NCBI GenBank assembly: GCA_002405515.1
Contig: DHLZ01000032.1
Coordinates: 1 to 19,842, forward strand
DNA from: Planctomycetaceae bacterium UBA4655
GTDB taxonomy: Bacteria > Planctomycetota > Planctomycetia > Pirellulales > UBA1268
Reading direction: 5' to 3'
Length of the DNA: 19,842 bases
Every line of letters starts with the position of its first letter. The stretch's first letter is position 1. This document shows positions 1-7,836 of the stretch, in pieces. The translations under genes and the position numbers were made by a program. The notes beneath the pieces are model-generated. The model was not told where the DNA came from and did not search any database. It saw nothing but the letters and a program-made list of their open reading frames with translations.

Positions 1-160
1 TCACGCCATGCCGTTCCTCCAGGTCGGCAGCCAGCGCCCAGAGCGCCGCCGGAATCCGCTCGCCCCGCCGTCGCCGCGCCCGCCACGTCGCGAAACTCGC
101 CACCCCACGCTCCACGTCCGCCGGTCGACCACCGCCGCACTGCCGCCTTCGCCGCACCAT
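1..160 (-). CDS. Partial transposon-associated small protein, cut by window edge
   Basis: An open frame on the minus strand begins at ATG 160 and runs off the left end after 53 codons. It encodes a basic protein with a segment reading FATWRARRRRGERIPAAL followed by WALAADLEERHGV. This W-R-x-R-R-x-G-x-RIP-x-x-LW-x-LA pattern resembles small proteins often found next to IS66-like and related transposases in planctomycetes, where it precedes a helix-turn-helix. That family match is from memory. The sequence directly shows only the conserved-looking motif and the uninterrupted frame. The C-terminal half lies outside the window, so function and integrity cannot be judged. The opposite strand is also open here, which is usual in G+C-rich DNA, but its product looks like an artefact (Pro/Arg-rich, no motif). 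Confidence 0.5.
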   Translation of the reverse strand, partial: MVRRRRQCGGGRPADVERGVASFATWRARRRRGERIPAALWALAADLEERHGV

Positions 161-987
161 CGCCCAGGCCTCCCAGATTCACGAGAATCCGCGAGGCCAC
201 GCTATCAGCGATGCCAAAACGATTCACACACGCTTGCTGCAAGGACACGATGATGTGAGAGACATAAGAAGGAGGCGAAGAAAAGGAGAGTCGCAATCCT
301 CTATTGCAGCCATCTACGATGTTGATCCCTCGACCGTTTGTGCCATCGTAAACAGAACGCGACGATCAAGCGTCCGATAGCGACCGTTAAGGGCTAAAGC
401 CGCTAATCCTCGCGATACGCCCCACTTGGGCGGCTATCGAGTGGTTTTTGCTCGATCAGGTAATAATACCAGCGAATCTCACCAGCACATGTGAGATAGC
501 TTGCCCTTCCTGACACATGGCTTTGAGCATGTAGGAAGATGGCTCGTTGACGTGTTGCCCGTAGTGCGGCACGTATCTGCCAAGAGAGTAGTGCGATAAC
601 CGCACCCACCATACTTGGCTTTGGATAGATAACCCTAGACCCCCTCCCTCCGGAATTGGAAGGAGAGGCGGCTCTTGGCTTATGGATTAGATGAACCTGA
701 GCCCCCATGCAATCTTTGATGACGGAGATTATTGCTGGATACCCTTCCTCCGTTGGCACTACTCATGACCGGGATTGGGACAGGAGTCGTGAATAGTTCG
801 GATTCAACCGAAGCCAATCTCAAGTCGCTAGAGTTTGCCAAATAGAAGTTTTACCCGTGCGGATCCCTGAACCACTTCCTTTGGATACGGCTCCTCAGAG
901 CCTAGCCTGTGCTCATCACAACAGACCCCTATCGCATGGCGAAAATGGATTCCATCCAACTGTTTGCGTTCCAATAGTGCGATATTT
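161..987. other. Gene-poor stretch with no convincing coding region
   Basis: Base composition drops from G+C-rich at the left edge to roughly balanced here. The only longer frame (minus, 403-759) has no recognisable motif and no good ribosome site. A short purine-rich tract lies around 267-292. One hairpin followed by a T run occurs near 413-450 (listed separately). I see no tRNA or rRNA. The stretch is best read as decayed or non-coding accessory DNA between the edge gene and the 988-2358 cassette. Confidence 0.5.
413..450 (+). terminator. Possible intrinsic terminator-like hairpin
   Basis: CGATACGCCC at 413-422 can pair with GGGCG (428-432) and TATCG (435-439), with a two-base bulge and a five-base loop. 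The stem is followed within a few bases by a run of five T at about 444-448. This is the layout of a rho-independent terminator read on the plus strand, but no gene ending just before it is visible, so the role is uncertain. Confidence 0.3.
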
Positions 988-1362
988 ATGAATACACCGA
1001 AAAACTCAAAATCTGAATTATCTGGTGTATATATACTAATATTAGACGGACTGGCAATTACAGCAAAGAACCATATGACATATCAAATGCACATTATCAA
1101 GGACTGCATAAAAGATCGTTTAAGACGGCTTGGCATCGACCTCTCAGGCGACTCGGTTCTCACTGAAATGATTGCGACAAAAATTCGGCGATTAAATGTC
1201 GGCGATTATGTTGCAATAGAAATCGATGATTTAGGGGCACTCATTAAAGTCGAGAAGATCGATGGCTTCGACTCGTTGCACAGAATAAGACCAAATGCGG
1301 TCATTTTGTCATTCCACGATTTCGAGAGGTACTTCAATGAACAGCATTCAGTTTCGGTCTAA
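988..1362 (+). CDS. Hypothetical protein, first gene of A+T-rich cassette
   Basis: A 124-residue protein from ATG 988. An in-frame TTG at 964 would add eight residues, and neither start has a clear Shine-Dalgarno. I do not recognise a family. The middle contains a predicted helical stretch (about residues 25-50, HIIKDCIKDRLRRLGIDL) and a compact acidic segment, VGDYVAIEIDDLGALIKVEK, that looks like a beta-hairpin. No signal peptide or membrane segment is present. The coding DNA is distinctly A+T-rich compared with everything to the right of 2600. The next gene starts inside its 3' end (26-base overlap), so the two are probably co-transcribed and translationally coupled. This supports the frame being a real gene although its function is unknown. 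Confidence 0.6.
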   Translation: MNTPKNSKSELSGVYILILDGLAITAKNHMTYQMHIIKDCIKDRLRRLGIDLSGDSVLTEMIATKIRRLNVGDYVAIEIDDLGALIKVEKIDGFDSLHRIRPNAVILSFHDFERYFNEQHSVSV

Positions 1363-1630
1363 TTTTGAGAACAAAAGTGATTTGATTCGTAGGGTATACG
1401 AGAAGAATCCAACTGCCACAAATAGGCAGATAAAAAAGGTTGTTAAAGCGACGTTCGGCGTGGACGTAAATTCGAATTTAATAATAGCCGCGGTTGGCAA
1501 ATACAAAAGCCGAATAGCCTTGGGGGGAATTGCATCGAGCATCACAAAGCAAGCTAGAAGTTATTTGCGTCTTTGCCTTGATGATCTTGAGCAGGCAATT
1601 CACTTTTTGAAAAAGGCAAAGACATCGTGA
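1337..1630 (+). CDS. Small putative DNA-binding protein
   Basis: A 97-residue protein from ATG 1337, chosen because GAGAGG lies at a good distance upstream (1324-1329). A longer start at 1295 lies deeper inside the preceding gene. Residues about 10-60 are basic and read like a helix-turn-helix (IRRVYEKNPTATNRQIKKVV, then VDVNSNLIIAAVGKYKSRI). The pattern is a preparatory helix, a TNRQIKK turn-helix and a second helix with N, K and R. The C-terminal part forms a helix (SYLRLCLDDLEQAIHFLKKA). A regulatory or DNA-binding role is inferred from this pattern only. It overlaps the gene before it and shares a GTGA stop/start overlap with the gene after it, so it is the middle gene of a tight three-gene unit. 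Base composition is A+T-rich, suggesting transfer. Confidence 0.6.
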   Translation: MNSIQFRSNFENKSDLIRRVYEKNPTATNRQIKKVVKATFGVDVNSNLIIAAVGKYKSRIALGGIASSITKQARSYLRLCLDDLEQAIHFLKKAKTS

Positions 1631-2358
1631 GGCAGATTGGCCCAAATATGTTCGTTGGTGATGATCCCTATTTATGCCTGTTGGCAGCTGAGTTTTCTCA
1701 GGAGAGTGAAAGAAGGCGTTGTCTTGGCAAAAGCGGGACAACAAAACCAAGTCCATCTGATGTGTTTCTTACCCTTCTTGGTGAGAGGACTACAAAGCCT
1801 AGAAGGCATGGCTTTATGGTTAACCACGACTATTTCAAATTTGGCGAAGACACTCTGATCGGCATCTACAAGCTGGGGCGACTTTCTGGCGTAGCTGATT
1901 GCGGTAAGTTTATGTGCATTCTGGGCAGTATTTACGTTCTCGATGCTTCACGCGGGAAAGGTTCCGGCACGAATTGCATGAATATGCTCACTGAGATTGC
2001 AGAAAAGGCTGGTTGCGTAATTGGCCTTTTTTGCCGTCCTTACGTCTTGAGTTGCGACGGACGAAATAACTACGCGATGGAATCATTTGACCAGTTATGG
2101 GATGCGGTGTCGGATCCAGCATGGGACGTTCTCTACCATAGAGATTCTCAGAAGGAATTGACGAAGGCCTTCTATCATCGGGCTGGTTTCGTAAATATGT
2201 GTCTGTACGATGAACTGGTATATAAAAGGGATAAGAGTGAGGATCTGCCTTTCGATCAGCAATTTGCGTACCTGCCGTCTACGTTGAAGGTCGAATATCG
2301 GCGGCAGCTCAGCGAACGATTGAAAAATGGGGCGTGTGAATTTTGCAGTCGAATTTAG
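1627..2358 (+). CDS. GNAT-like acetyltransferase family protein (putative)
   Basis: A 243-residue protein starting with GTG that overlaps the previous stop codon by four bases (GTGA at 1627-1630), typical of translational coupling. Residues about 98-131 read ILGSIYVLDASRGKGSG followed by a helix (MNMLTEIAEKAGC). The R-G-K-G-S-G at 109-114 fits the Q/R-x-x-G-x-G/A acetyl-CoA pyrophosphate loop of GNAT enzymes, preceded by the expected beta strand. Near the C-terminus, TKAFYHRAGFVNMCLYDELV resembles the closing 'FYxxxGF' strand-helix of GNAT folds. A large insertion separates the two motifs, and there are many cysteines for the size. The substrate is unknown. It may be an N-acetyltransferase carried by a mobile cassette. 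The DNA is A+T-rich like its two upstream partners. Confidence 0.55.
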   Translation: MRQIGPNMFVGDDPYLCLLAAEFSQESERRRCLGKSGTTKPSPSDVFLTLLGERTTKPRRHGFMVNHDYFKFGEDTLIGIYKLGRLSGVADCGKFMCILGSIYVLDASRGKGSGTNCMNMLTEIAEKAGCVIGLFCRPYVLSCDGRNNYAMESFDQLWDAVSDPAWDVLYHRDSQKELTKAFYHRAGFVNMCLYDELVYKRDKSEDLPFDQQFAYLPSTLKVEYRRQLSERLKNGACEFCSRI

Positions 2359-2602
2359 GACTTATTGCCTTCACACTAGGCGGAAACTAGCTTCTCGGCT
2401 TGTTTTTCGGGGATTTGATTCGCTGCGTTGTTGGCTTCCCTGCTAATCAACGGCGAATTGATTTTCGCGTTGAGTTCTGGGGATTGGATGCCAATCGTTG
2501 GTAGACCACCGCCGCCTTTGGGGCAGGGGTCAAGAAGGCGTCCAGAAAACAGAAAAACGGCCTTTTGCCCTGCAAAAATGGCCCAAAACAGTGTTGACAG
2601 AT
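2359..2602. other. Junction between A+T-rich cassette and truncated comM
   Basis: No gene is supported here. Read on the minus strand from the comM break, the sequence begins TGTAGATCTGTCAACACTG and then contains two related blocks about 24 bases apart, GGCCATTTTTGC and GGCCGTTTTTCT. Repeated blocks behind a TGT end are what transposase-binding ends of some transposons look like, but I cannot identify an element. Composition changes sharply across this stretch, from A+T-rich on the left to G+C-rich on the right. Confidence 0.35.
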
Positions 2603-3523
2603 CTACAACAGGACACCATTGTGGGCCAGCGAGATCTCGCCGGGCATCGGGATCGAGCGGCCCCCGACGAGCCCGGCCTCGCTGATCGTGTGGTGCGGCG
2701 CCCGGAACGGACGGATCGTCACGAGAGGCTGTCCTGGCGGCATGAGGCCGAGGGCGCTGTAGATCCTCGTGGTTTCGATCGATTCCGCCGCAGAGAGCGG
2801 CGGCAGGATCGTCGGAATCCGCTTGGCGAGCATCGTCTTGCCGCCGCCGGGCGGCCCGACCATCGCCACGTTGTGCCCGCCGGCGGCTGCGACGAGGATC
2901 GCCCGCTTCGCCGCTTCCTGACCGCGGACGTCGGCGAAGTCGATGTCGTTCGTGCAAAACCGATGAAACCATTCATCCACGCGGGCCGGCGCCGGGGCGA
3001 TGTCGAGATCGCCGGAAAAGAATTTCACGGCCTCGGTGAGCGAGGCCACCGGGATCACTTCGATGTCCTCGACGACGGCGGCCTCGGTGGCGCTCGCCGA
3101 GGGAACGACCACCCCCCGCAGGCCGCGGTTGCGTGCAGCCGCCATCGCCATCGACAGCGCCCCGCGGGCCGGCCGCGTGTGCCCCTCGAGCGAAAGTTCG
3201 CCAACGACGGCGTACTGATCGAACCGATCCGAGCAGAACTGTCCGCTGCCGGCGAGGATTCCGAGCGTGATCGGCAGATCGAACGTCGCGGCCTGCTTCG
3301 GCAGCTCCGCCGGGGCGAGATTGATGACGACGCGGTCGTTCGGCCGGGAGAAGCCCGAGTTGACCATCGCGCGGGCGAGCCGCGGCGTGCTCTCGCGGAT
3401 CGCGGCGTCGGGCAGGCCGATCAGGAACGTCGCGGGCAGGGCGCCGGCCGATACGTCGACCTCGACGTCGACGGGGATGGCTTCGATGCCGAAGAGGGAG
3501 AATGTCTGGAGGCGGGCGAGCAT
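2603..3523 (-). pseudogene. comM: Truncated ComM/YifB Mg-chelatase-like AAA+ ATPase
   Basis: The frame starts at ATG 3523, preceded by AAAGGAG at a good distance, and encodes 306 residues where the family usually has about 500. The N-terminal part carries the ComM signature (FGIEAIPVDVEVDVSAGALP, then ELSLEGHTRPARGAL at about 109-123). The ATPase begins at FADVRGQEAAKRA, with Walker A GPPGGGKT at 223-230 and the FRAPHHTISEAGLVGG block at about 273-288. It ends PGEISLAHNGVLL then stop, exactly where intact proteins continue into the Walker B motif (LFLDELPEF). Walker B, the arginine finger and the C-terminal domain are therefore missing, and the product cannot hydrolyse ATP normally. ComM is a hexameric helicase that helps branch migration during natural transformation. 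Loss by insertion of foreign DNA is the likely cause. Confidence 0.85.
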
Positions 3524-3662
3524 GGCTATCTCCTTTAGAATGGTGATCGTGCGCCCATGAGTGTACAGAAATGCAGTTATGCTGCAAGGGCCTGTGAGGG
3601 ACGGCCGGCCGGCCCTGGAAAAACGGATTCCACGCCCTCGCCCCCGGCGGTATGCTGATGCG

Positions 3663-4355
3663 ATGCTCAATGCATCCCACGGTGTTCGATCCTGGAGGGC
3701 GGCGGCCTCCGCTCGGCGAATCCGGCTGTCTGCCGCGATGTTCCTGGCGGCCGCGACCGCGATCGTGGCTGGCGCGGGGGAACCGTCGAACTGGATCCCG
3801 CTTTTCGACGGTACGTCGCTCGGCGGATGGAAATCGACACCGTTTGGCGGGGAAGGGGAGGTGCGGGTCGAGTCGGGGGCGATCCGGCTCGACATGGGCT
3901 CCGACATGACCGGCATCACGTGGTCGAAAGAGTTTCCGAAGCAGCACTACGAGATCGAGCTCGAGGCCCGCCGCGTCGATGGGAACGACTTCTTTTGCGG
4001 GATCACGTTTCCCGTTGGGGACGATCCCTGCAGCCTGATCGTCGGTGGCTGGGGCGGCGGCGTCGTGGGCCTTTCGAGCATCGACGGCGAGGATGCCTCC
4101 CGCAATCCCACGACGCAGATACGAAATTTTGAGAAGGGGCGATGGTATGCCGTGCGAATCCGGGTGACACCCGCGAGGATCACCTGCGACCTCGACGGCA
4201 AGACGATCATCGACCAGCCCCTCGAGGGTCACATCGTCTCCATCCGCGAGGAGGTGGAGGCGTCGCGGCCTCTGGGAATCGCCACATACGCGACCGTGGG
4301 CGAGGTTCGGGGCATCCGCTATCGTCGTCTGGAGGCGGCCCCGCGTGTCCCTTGA
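3663..4355 (+). CDS. Exported DUF1080 (3-keto-disaccharide hydrolase-like) protein
   Basis: A 230-residue protein from ATG 3663. An upstream in-frame start at 3561 lies in DNA that does not look coding, and the chosen start puts a signal peptide near the N-terminus (basic ARRIR, then the hydrophobic stretch LSAAMFLAAATAIVAGAG, cleavage around 36-40). The mature part opens with WIPLFDGTSLGGWKS (44-58), the classic start of DUF1080 domains, and ends with GIATYATVGEVRGIRYRRL, the typical last strand. The fold is a concanavalin-like beta sandwich that binds or hydrolyses carbohydrate. Planctomycetes encode many of these exported proteins. The specific substrate cannot be read from the sequence. 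The HD-domain gene begins seven bases after its stop, so the two may be co-transcribed. Confidence 0.8.
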   Translation: MLNASHGVRSWRAAASARRIRLSAAMFLAAATAIVAGAGEPSNWIPLFDGTSLGGWKSTPFGGEGEVRVESGAIRLDMGSDMTGITWSKEFPKQHYEIELEARRVDGNDFFCGITFPVGDDPCSLIVGGWGGGVVGLSSIDGEDASRNPTTQIRNFEKGRWYAVRIRVTPARITCDLDGKTIIDQPLEGHIVSIREEVEASRPLGIATYATVGEVRGIRYRRLEAAPRVP

Positions 4356-4361
4356 ACGGTG

Positions 4362-5078
4362 ATGGCCATGAACGACCCCGAGCCCGTCGCGGAATCGAAC
4401 GACCCCTCGGCCGAGAAGCTTCGGCAACGCATCGCGCGGGAGGCGGCCCGGCTCGTCGGCGAGGGGCAGGACGCCCACCGCGCCCGGCTGCGGGCGGCCC
4501 GCAGGGTGGCGGGGCGATACGTGCCGGAGGGCGACCTGCCCGGCCATGATTCGATCCTGCGCGAAATCGGCCAACGAGACATGTCCGGATCGGGCGGCGC
4601 GTCATCGGCACGTCATCTCGGCGACCGGTTCGATCGCCTCGCGGAACTCGTCCGAGTGCTCTCGACCGTGCGTCAGGATCCCTCGAGGCATCCTGAAGGG
4701 GACACGCTCGAACACTCGCTGCAGGTCTTCGACCTCGTCGAGCGGGAGCGACCGTACGACGAGGAGCTGCTCACGGCCGCGCTCGTCCACGACGTCGGCA
4801 AGGCGGTGGACCGACGCGACCCGGTGGCCGCCGGCGTCGAATTGCTCGGCGACATGGTCACCGACCGCACTCGCTGGTTCGTCGAGCAGCTGCCGGTGGC
4901 GAGGCAGCTCCACGAGGGCACGCTCGGCATTCGGGCAAGGCGACGGCTCGAGGAGAGCGACGACTTCGAGGATCTGCTGGTGCTCGAAGAAGCGGACCGC
5001 AAGGGGCACGTTCGCGGCTACGACACGCCCGCGGTCGAGGCCTGCATCGCGACGTTGCGGCGGCTGGCCGAGGAATGA
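4362..5078 (+). CDS. HD-domain phosphohydrolase
   Basis: A 238-residue protein. GTG 4359, ATG 4362 and ATG 4368 are all possible starts, with no Shine-Dalgarno to decide. The metal-binding HD motif is complete: H118 in LEHSL, H143-D144 in LVHDVGK, and a later aspartate in the MVTDRT region. The N-terminal 70 residues are a charged helical segment ending in VPEGDLPGHDSILREI, which resembles the N-terminal helical region of planctomycete HD proteins related to tRNA nucleotidyltransferase-type enzymes. No nucleotidyltransferase domain is present. It is likely a cytosolic metal-dependent phosphohydrolase. Whether it acts on nucleotides or another phosphoester is not visible. The gene follows the DUF1080 gene by seven bases. 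Confidence 0.75.
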   Translation: MAMNDPEPVAESNDPSAEKLRQRIAREAARLVGEGQDAHRARLRAARRVAGRYVPEGDLPGHDSILREIGQRDMSGSGGASSARHLGDRFDRLAELVRVLSTVRQDPSRHPEGDTLEHSLQVFDLVERERPYDEELLTAALVHDVGKAVDRRDPVAAGVELLGDMVTDRTRWFVEQLPVARQLHEGTLGIRARRRLEESDDFEDLLVLEEADRKGHVRGYDTPAVEACIATLRRLAEE

Positions 5079-5214
5079 AGGGGCCGGCTGACTGTGGAAA
5101 GAGTCAATCCATGAACTTTTTCCAGATGCAAAACTTCGTCTTGCACCGGAGCTGCGCTCCCGGAGTCTCCTCCATAAGACTCAGCACGCCGTTGTTCCAC
5201 GGCCTGCCAGGCGG

Positions 5215-5724
5215 TCATAATCCAGCCGGCCCGGTGGTCTCCTTTTCGCGCTGCCGCTTTTTCTCGGGAAACTCGACGACGACGAGGGCCTTCTTCGCCG
5301 GGTCGTACGCGTATTCCTGGTAGTACGGCAGCATCGGCAGTTGGAGGCCGGAACTGCTTCCCGGCTCGATGATCTTGGCCATGAACTCCGCGTAGGACTG
5401 TGGCGGCGAGCCATGCTCGGCCTCGTGCAGCTTCATCTTCTGCTCGACGGCGATCACCGCAAGCTTGCCGACGCTCGTGCGGTAGGCGTCGGCCACGACC
5501 TCGAGCCCACCGCTCTCGATCGACATCTCCGCAGGCACGCCGCCGCTGGCGACCGCCTGGGACAACTCGAGGACTTTTTGGGTCGTTTTTCCGATCGTCT
5601 TGCGGGTCGTCACTTTCTCCGGGGCGGCCGTCTCCGGGGCAGTTGGTGTTGCCTGCGGCTGGCATCCGGACGCAAACGCGGCGACGATGAAAGCCGCGGT
5701 AATTCCAATCGCTGTCGGGCTCAT
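5215..5724 (-). CDS. Small lipoprotein of unknown function
   Basis: A 169-residue protein starting at ATG 5724 with GGAG seven bases upstream. Residues 1-21 form a lipoprotein signal (hydrophobic AIGITAAFIVAAFASGC), with the lipobox cysteine at 21. A Thr/Pro/Ala-rich tether follows. The body has a helical segment (KLAVIAVEQKMKLHEAEHG), a PPQSYAEFMAKI motif, and a C-terminal YYQEYAYDPAKKALVVVEFP strand pair. This arrangement recalls planctomycete surface proteins in which a short helical linker precedes a 'typical content/structure' tail, but I cannot name a family. It is convergent with the HD-domain gene (136-base gap). It likely faces the periplasm, anchored to a membrane. Confidence 0.75.
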   Translation of the reverse strand: MSPTAIGITAAFIVAAFASGCQPQATPTAPETAAPEKVTTRKTIGKTTQKVLELSQAVASGGVPAEMSIESGGLEVVADAYRTSVGKLAVIAVEQKMKLHEAEHGSPPQSYAEFMAKIIEPGSSSGLQLPMLPYYQEYAYDPAKKALVVVEFPEKKRQREKETTGPAGL

Positions 5725-6270
5725 GAGCTGCTCCTTCGCTCCAGGCTGTTGGCGGGCCGAGGGTGATCGACGTTCGTTTCGGGTGCGAGTTCAACCGGGA
5801 CGCGGTTTGGTGCGCAGTCGCGCGGCAGCGATCGCAACGAATGCCCACGTTTGCGGCTTCAGAGCGGCATGCACCACGACCTGACCTGGATCATTCTGTG
5901 GCGACCGCCGCGAAAAACGCAAGGAAGTAGATAAATCGCACGCGGCACGGTTTTTGCTCGCTCTTTTTCTCGCTCCCGGACGAGACGGGTGTTTTTGTCC
6001 CGGAGATTTGGTTCGTTTGCCGGTTTTTGCCTCCCTTCGCATCCCGCCTAGCATCCGAATAGCCCGTCAGTTTTGACGATTTCCATCGCCCACGAGCCGG
6101 CCTGACCGCGTCCGGGCATGTCCCGGATTCGGTCGTTGGCTCAACAAACGGAAAACTGCTGGATCGCGAGGGCGGTCGTCATGGACGGAGGAACGCTGCA
6201 AGTCGTCGATTCCGAGGTGTTACGGGTCTCCCAAACGATCGGTTTTTGTCACGGCTGACGGAGTCGAATC
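5725..6270. other. Intergenic region upstream of metal-efflux operon
   Basis: This 546-base gap lies between the divergent lipoprotein and efflux genes. An 87-codon minus frame at 5791-6054 is Lys/Arg-rich without motif or ribosome site, and I do not accept it as a gene. A short inverted repeat, TCCGGG-CATGT-CCCGGA, lies at 6111-6127, about 145 bases before czcB, and a small GTCA-GTTT-TGAC hairpin lies near 6066-6077. Regulatory sites for both flanking transcripts are expected here, but no promoter can be named with confidence. Confidence 0.4.
6111..6127. promoter_or_regulatory. Inverted repeat upstream of czcBA, candidate operator
   Basis: TCCGGG and CCCGGA are perfect six-base arms around a five-base centre (CATGT). 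The position upstream of the efflux operon would suit a metal-responsive regulator site, but arms this short and G+C-rich occur by chance in such DNA, and no regulator gene is nearby to support it. Confidence 0.2.
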
Positions 6271-7752
6271 ATGCAACCTGTGATCAAGTTTCTGGGGTCG
6301 TGCGTCCCGAATCTCGCGGTCCTCGGAACGCTGGCTCTCGCTGCGGTTTACGGCCACGAAACTGACTGGACTTTTCTGCCCAGTCAGTGGGGCAAGCATC
6401 ACGCACACGCCGACCACGACCATGAAGCCGCCGGTGACTCGAACATCATCAAAACGTCCGTTCGGAGCGAGCGATCGGACGACGCGAAGGCGGGAACTCC
6501 AACTCCTTCCGCGAGCGGTAGAGGTGCCGCGGCGGCCGTCGGACTTGAAACGCGACCCGCGGTGAGCCAAGCCACGGCTTCGGACGTCGTCTCGGTAGAC
6601 CAGCAGACGGCCGGGGATTCCTTCATCGAAGTCCACCCCGTGGTCGAGCGGCAGATGGAAGAGCATGTCGTCGCCCCCGGCGCCATCACGTACGTCCGCA
6701 ACGGTGTCGCTTCGCTGGCCGCCCGCGTGCCCGGCACCGTGTGGCGGGTCGAGAAGCGGCTGGGCGACACGGTTCGGCAGGGTGAGCTGTTGGTCATCCT
6801 CGACGCGTCCGCCGTCGGAGACGCGAAGGCGGGTTTTCTGGAGTCGCTCGTCGATGCCGAGCTCAAGAAACTGACCGTGGACCGGCTCGAGTCGGTCGGG
6901 CAGGCCGTCGCTGGCCGCCAGCTCGCCGAAGCGAGGTCGGCCCTCCGGCAGGCGCTCGTCAACCGTTTCAATGCCCAGCAGGCGCTGATCAACCTCGGGT
7001 TTTCCATCCGTCACGAAGACTTCGACGGATTGTCGGATGCCGAGCGGGGGCACAAGATCCATTTCCTGGGACTGCCCTCCGAGATATCGTCGCACCTCGA
7101 CCGCGCGTCCACCTCGGCGAACCTCATTCCGGTCGTGGCGCCGTTCGACGGCGTGGTGATCAAATGCGATGTCGTCCGCGGCGAGGTCGTCTCGCCGGAG
7201 CGGTCGGAAATCGCGATCGCCGACGTCTCTCGGATGCTGCTCCGGCTCAACATCAACAAGGAAGACGCCCTCCGCGTCGCGGTCGGGCAGCCTGTCGAGT
7301 ACATCGCCGACGGGATCCCCGGCACGCTCAGTTGCAAGGTCAACTGGATCAGCACCGAACTCGACGACAAGACCCGCACGCTGCAGGCTCTGGCCGAGGT
7401 CGACAATCCGCTGGTGGATGCGGATGGCGATGGGATCAGCCACCGACTGCTGAAGGCCAACACCTATGGCGTCGGGCGGATTCGGGTCCGCAACCGGCCT
7501 TCCGCAGTGGCCGTTCCGGCGATGGCCGTTCAGTGGGACGGAGAGAAGCACTTCGTGTTCGTCGAGGAGCATCCGGATGCCGGTGACGATTCGTCGATCT
7601 ACTGCCAACGGGTGGTGCTTCCCGGGACCGTGGACGACGGGTTCGTTGAAATCATCAAGGGGCTTTCCATCGCGGATCGCGTCGTCGTCGATGGCAGCCA
7701 CATGCTGAAATCGGAAATGACGACCCGCAAGATGACATCGACGTCGCCGTAG
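6271..7752 (+). CDS. czcB: CzcB/CusB-type periplasmic adaptor of heavy-metal RND efflux system
   Basis: A 493-residue membrane-fusion protein beginning at ATG 6271 with GGAG nine bases upstream. An N-terminal hydrophobic segment (about 8-27, LGSCVPNLAVLGTLALAAVY) should anchor or export it. It is followed by a histidine-rich stretch HHAHADHDHE (43-52), a likely metal-binding site. The first lipoyl/barrel half (GVASLAARVPGTVWRVEKRL then GDTVRQGELLVILD) and the helical hairpin with FLESLVDAELKKLTVDRLES are clear. The returning half shows PVVAPFDGVVIKCDVVRGEVV and the C-terminal IIKGLSIADRVVVDGSHMLKSE. It bridges the inner-membrane pump to an outer-membrane channel and may hand over metal. The czcA gene follows in the same orientation after 84 bases. 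Confidence 0.88.
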   Translation: MQPVIKFLGSCVPNLAVLGTLALAAVYGHETDWTFLPSQWGKHHAHADHDHEAAGDSNIIKTSVRSERSDDAKAGTPTPSASGRGAAAAVGLETRPAVSQATASDVVSVDQQTAGDSFIEVHPVVERQMEEHVVAPGAITYVRNGVASLAARVPGTVWRVEKRLGDTVRQGELLVILDASAVGDAKAGFLESLVDAELKKLTVDRLESVGQAVAGRQLAEARSALRQALVNRFNAQQALINLGFSIRHEDFDGLSDAERGHKIHFLGLPSEISSHLDRASTSANLIPVVAPFDGVVIKCDVVRGEVVSPERSEIAIADVSRMLLRLNINKEDALRVAVGQPVEYIADGIPGTLSCKVNWISTELDDKTRTLQALAEVDNPLVDADGDGISHRLLKANTYGVGRIRVRNRPSAVAVPAMAVQWDGEKHFVFVEEHPDAGDDSSIYCQRVVLPGTVDDGFVEIIKGLSIADRVVVDGSHMLKSEMTTRKMTSTSP

Positions 7753-7836
7753 ATTCCTGTTCGACGCAGTTTCTGCGTTCCGTAGTTGAGGCTTGGGCGG
7801 GTCCGGAACTATTTCAGCTTCGCAGCGCTGCACTCC

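Noticed and set aside
403..759. 118-codon minus-strand frame in the gene-poor left region
   Set aside because: No motif, no ribosome site and no partner gene; codon use resembles neither neighbour.
854..900. Minus-strand GAGGAGCCGTATCC ... GGATCCGCACGGG resembling part of a group II intron end
   Set aside because: The compact 34-base domain V hairpin cannot be drawn and no reverse transcriptase or intron boundary is visible.
2973..4574. 533-codon minus-strand frame across the DUF1080 gene and comM start
   Set aside because: It is low-complexity Arg/Pro/Gly-rich and overlaps two genes with clear family motifs in other frames.
5128..5146. Hairpin TGCAAAAC-TTC-GTCTTGCA between convergent HD and lipoprotein genes
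   Set aside because: The stem has a mismatch and no T run on either strand; too weak to call a terminator.
5791..6054. 87-codon minus-strand frame between lipoprotein and czcB
   Set aside because: Very Lys/Arg-rich start, no ribosome site or motif, and located where regulatory DNA is expected.
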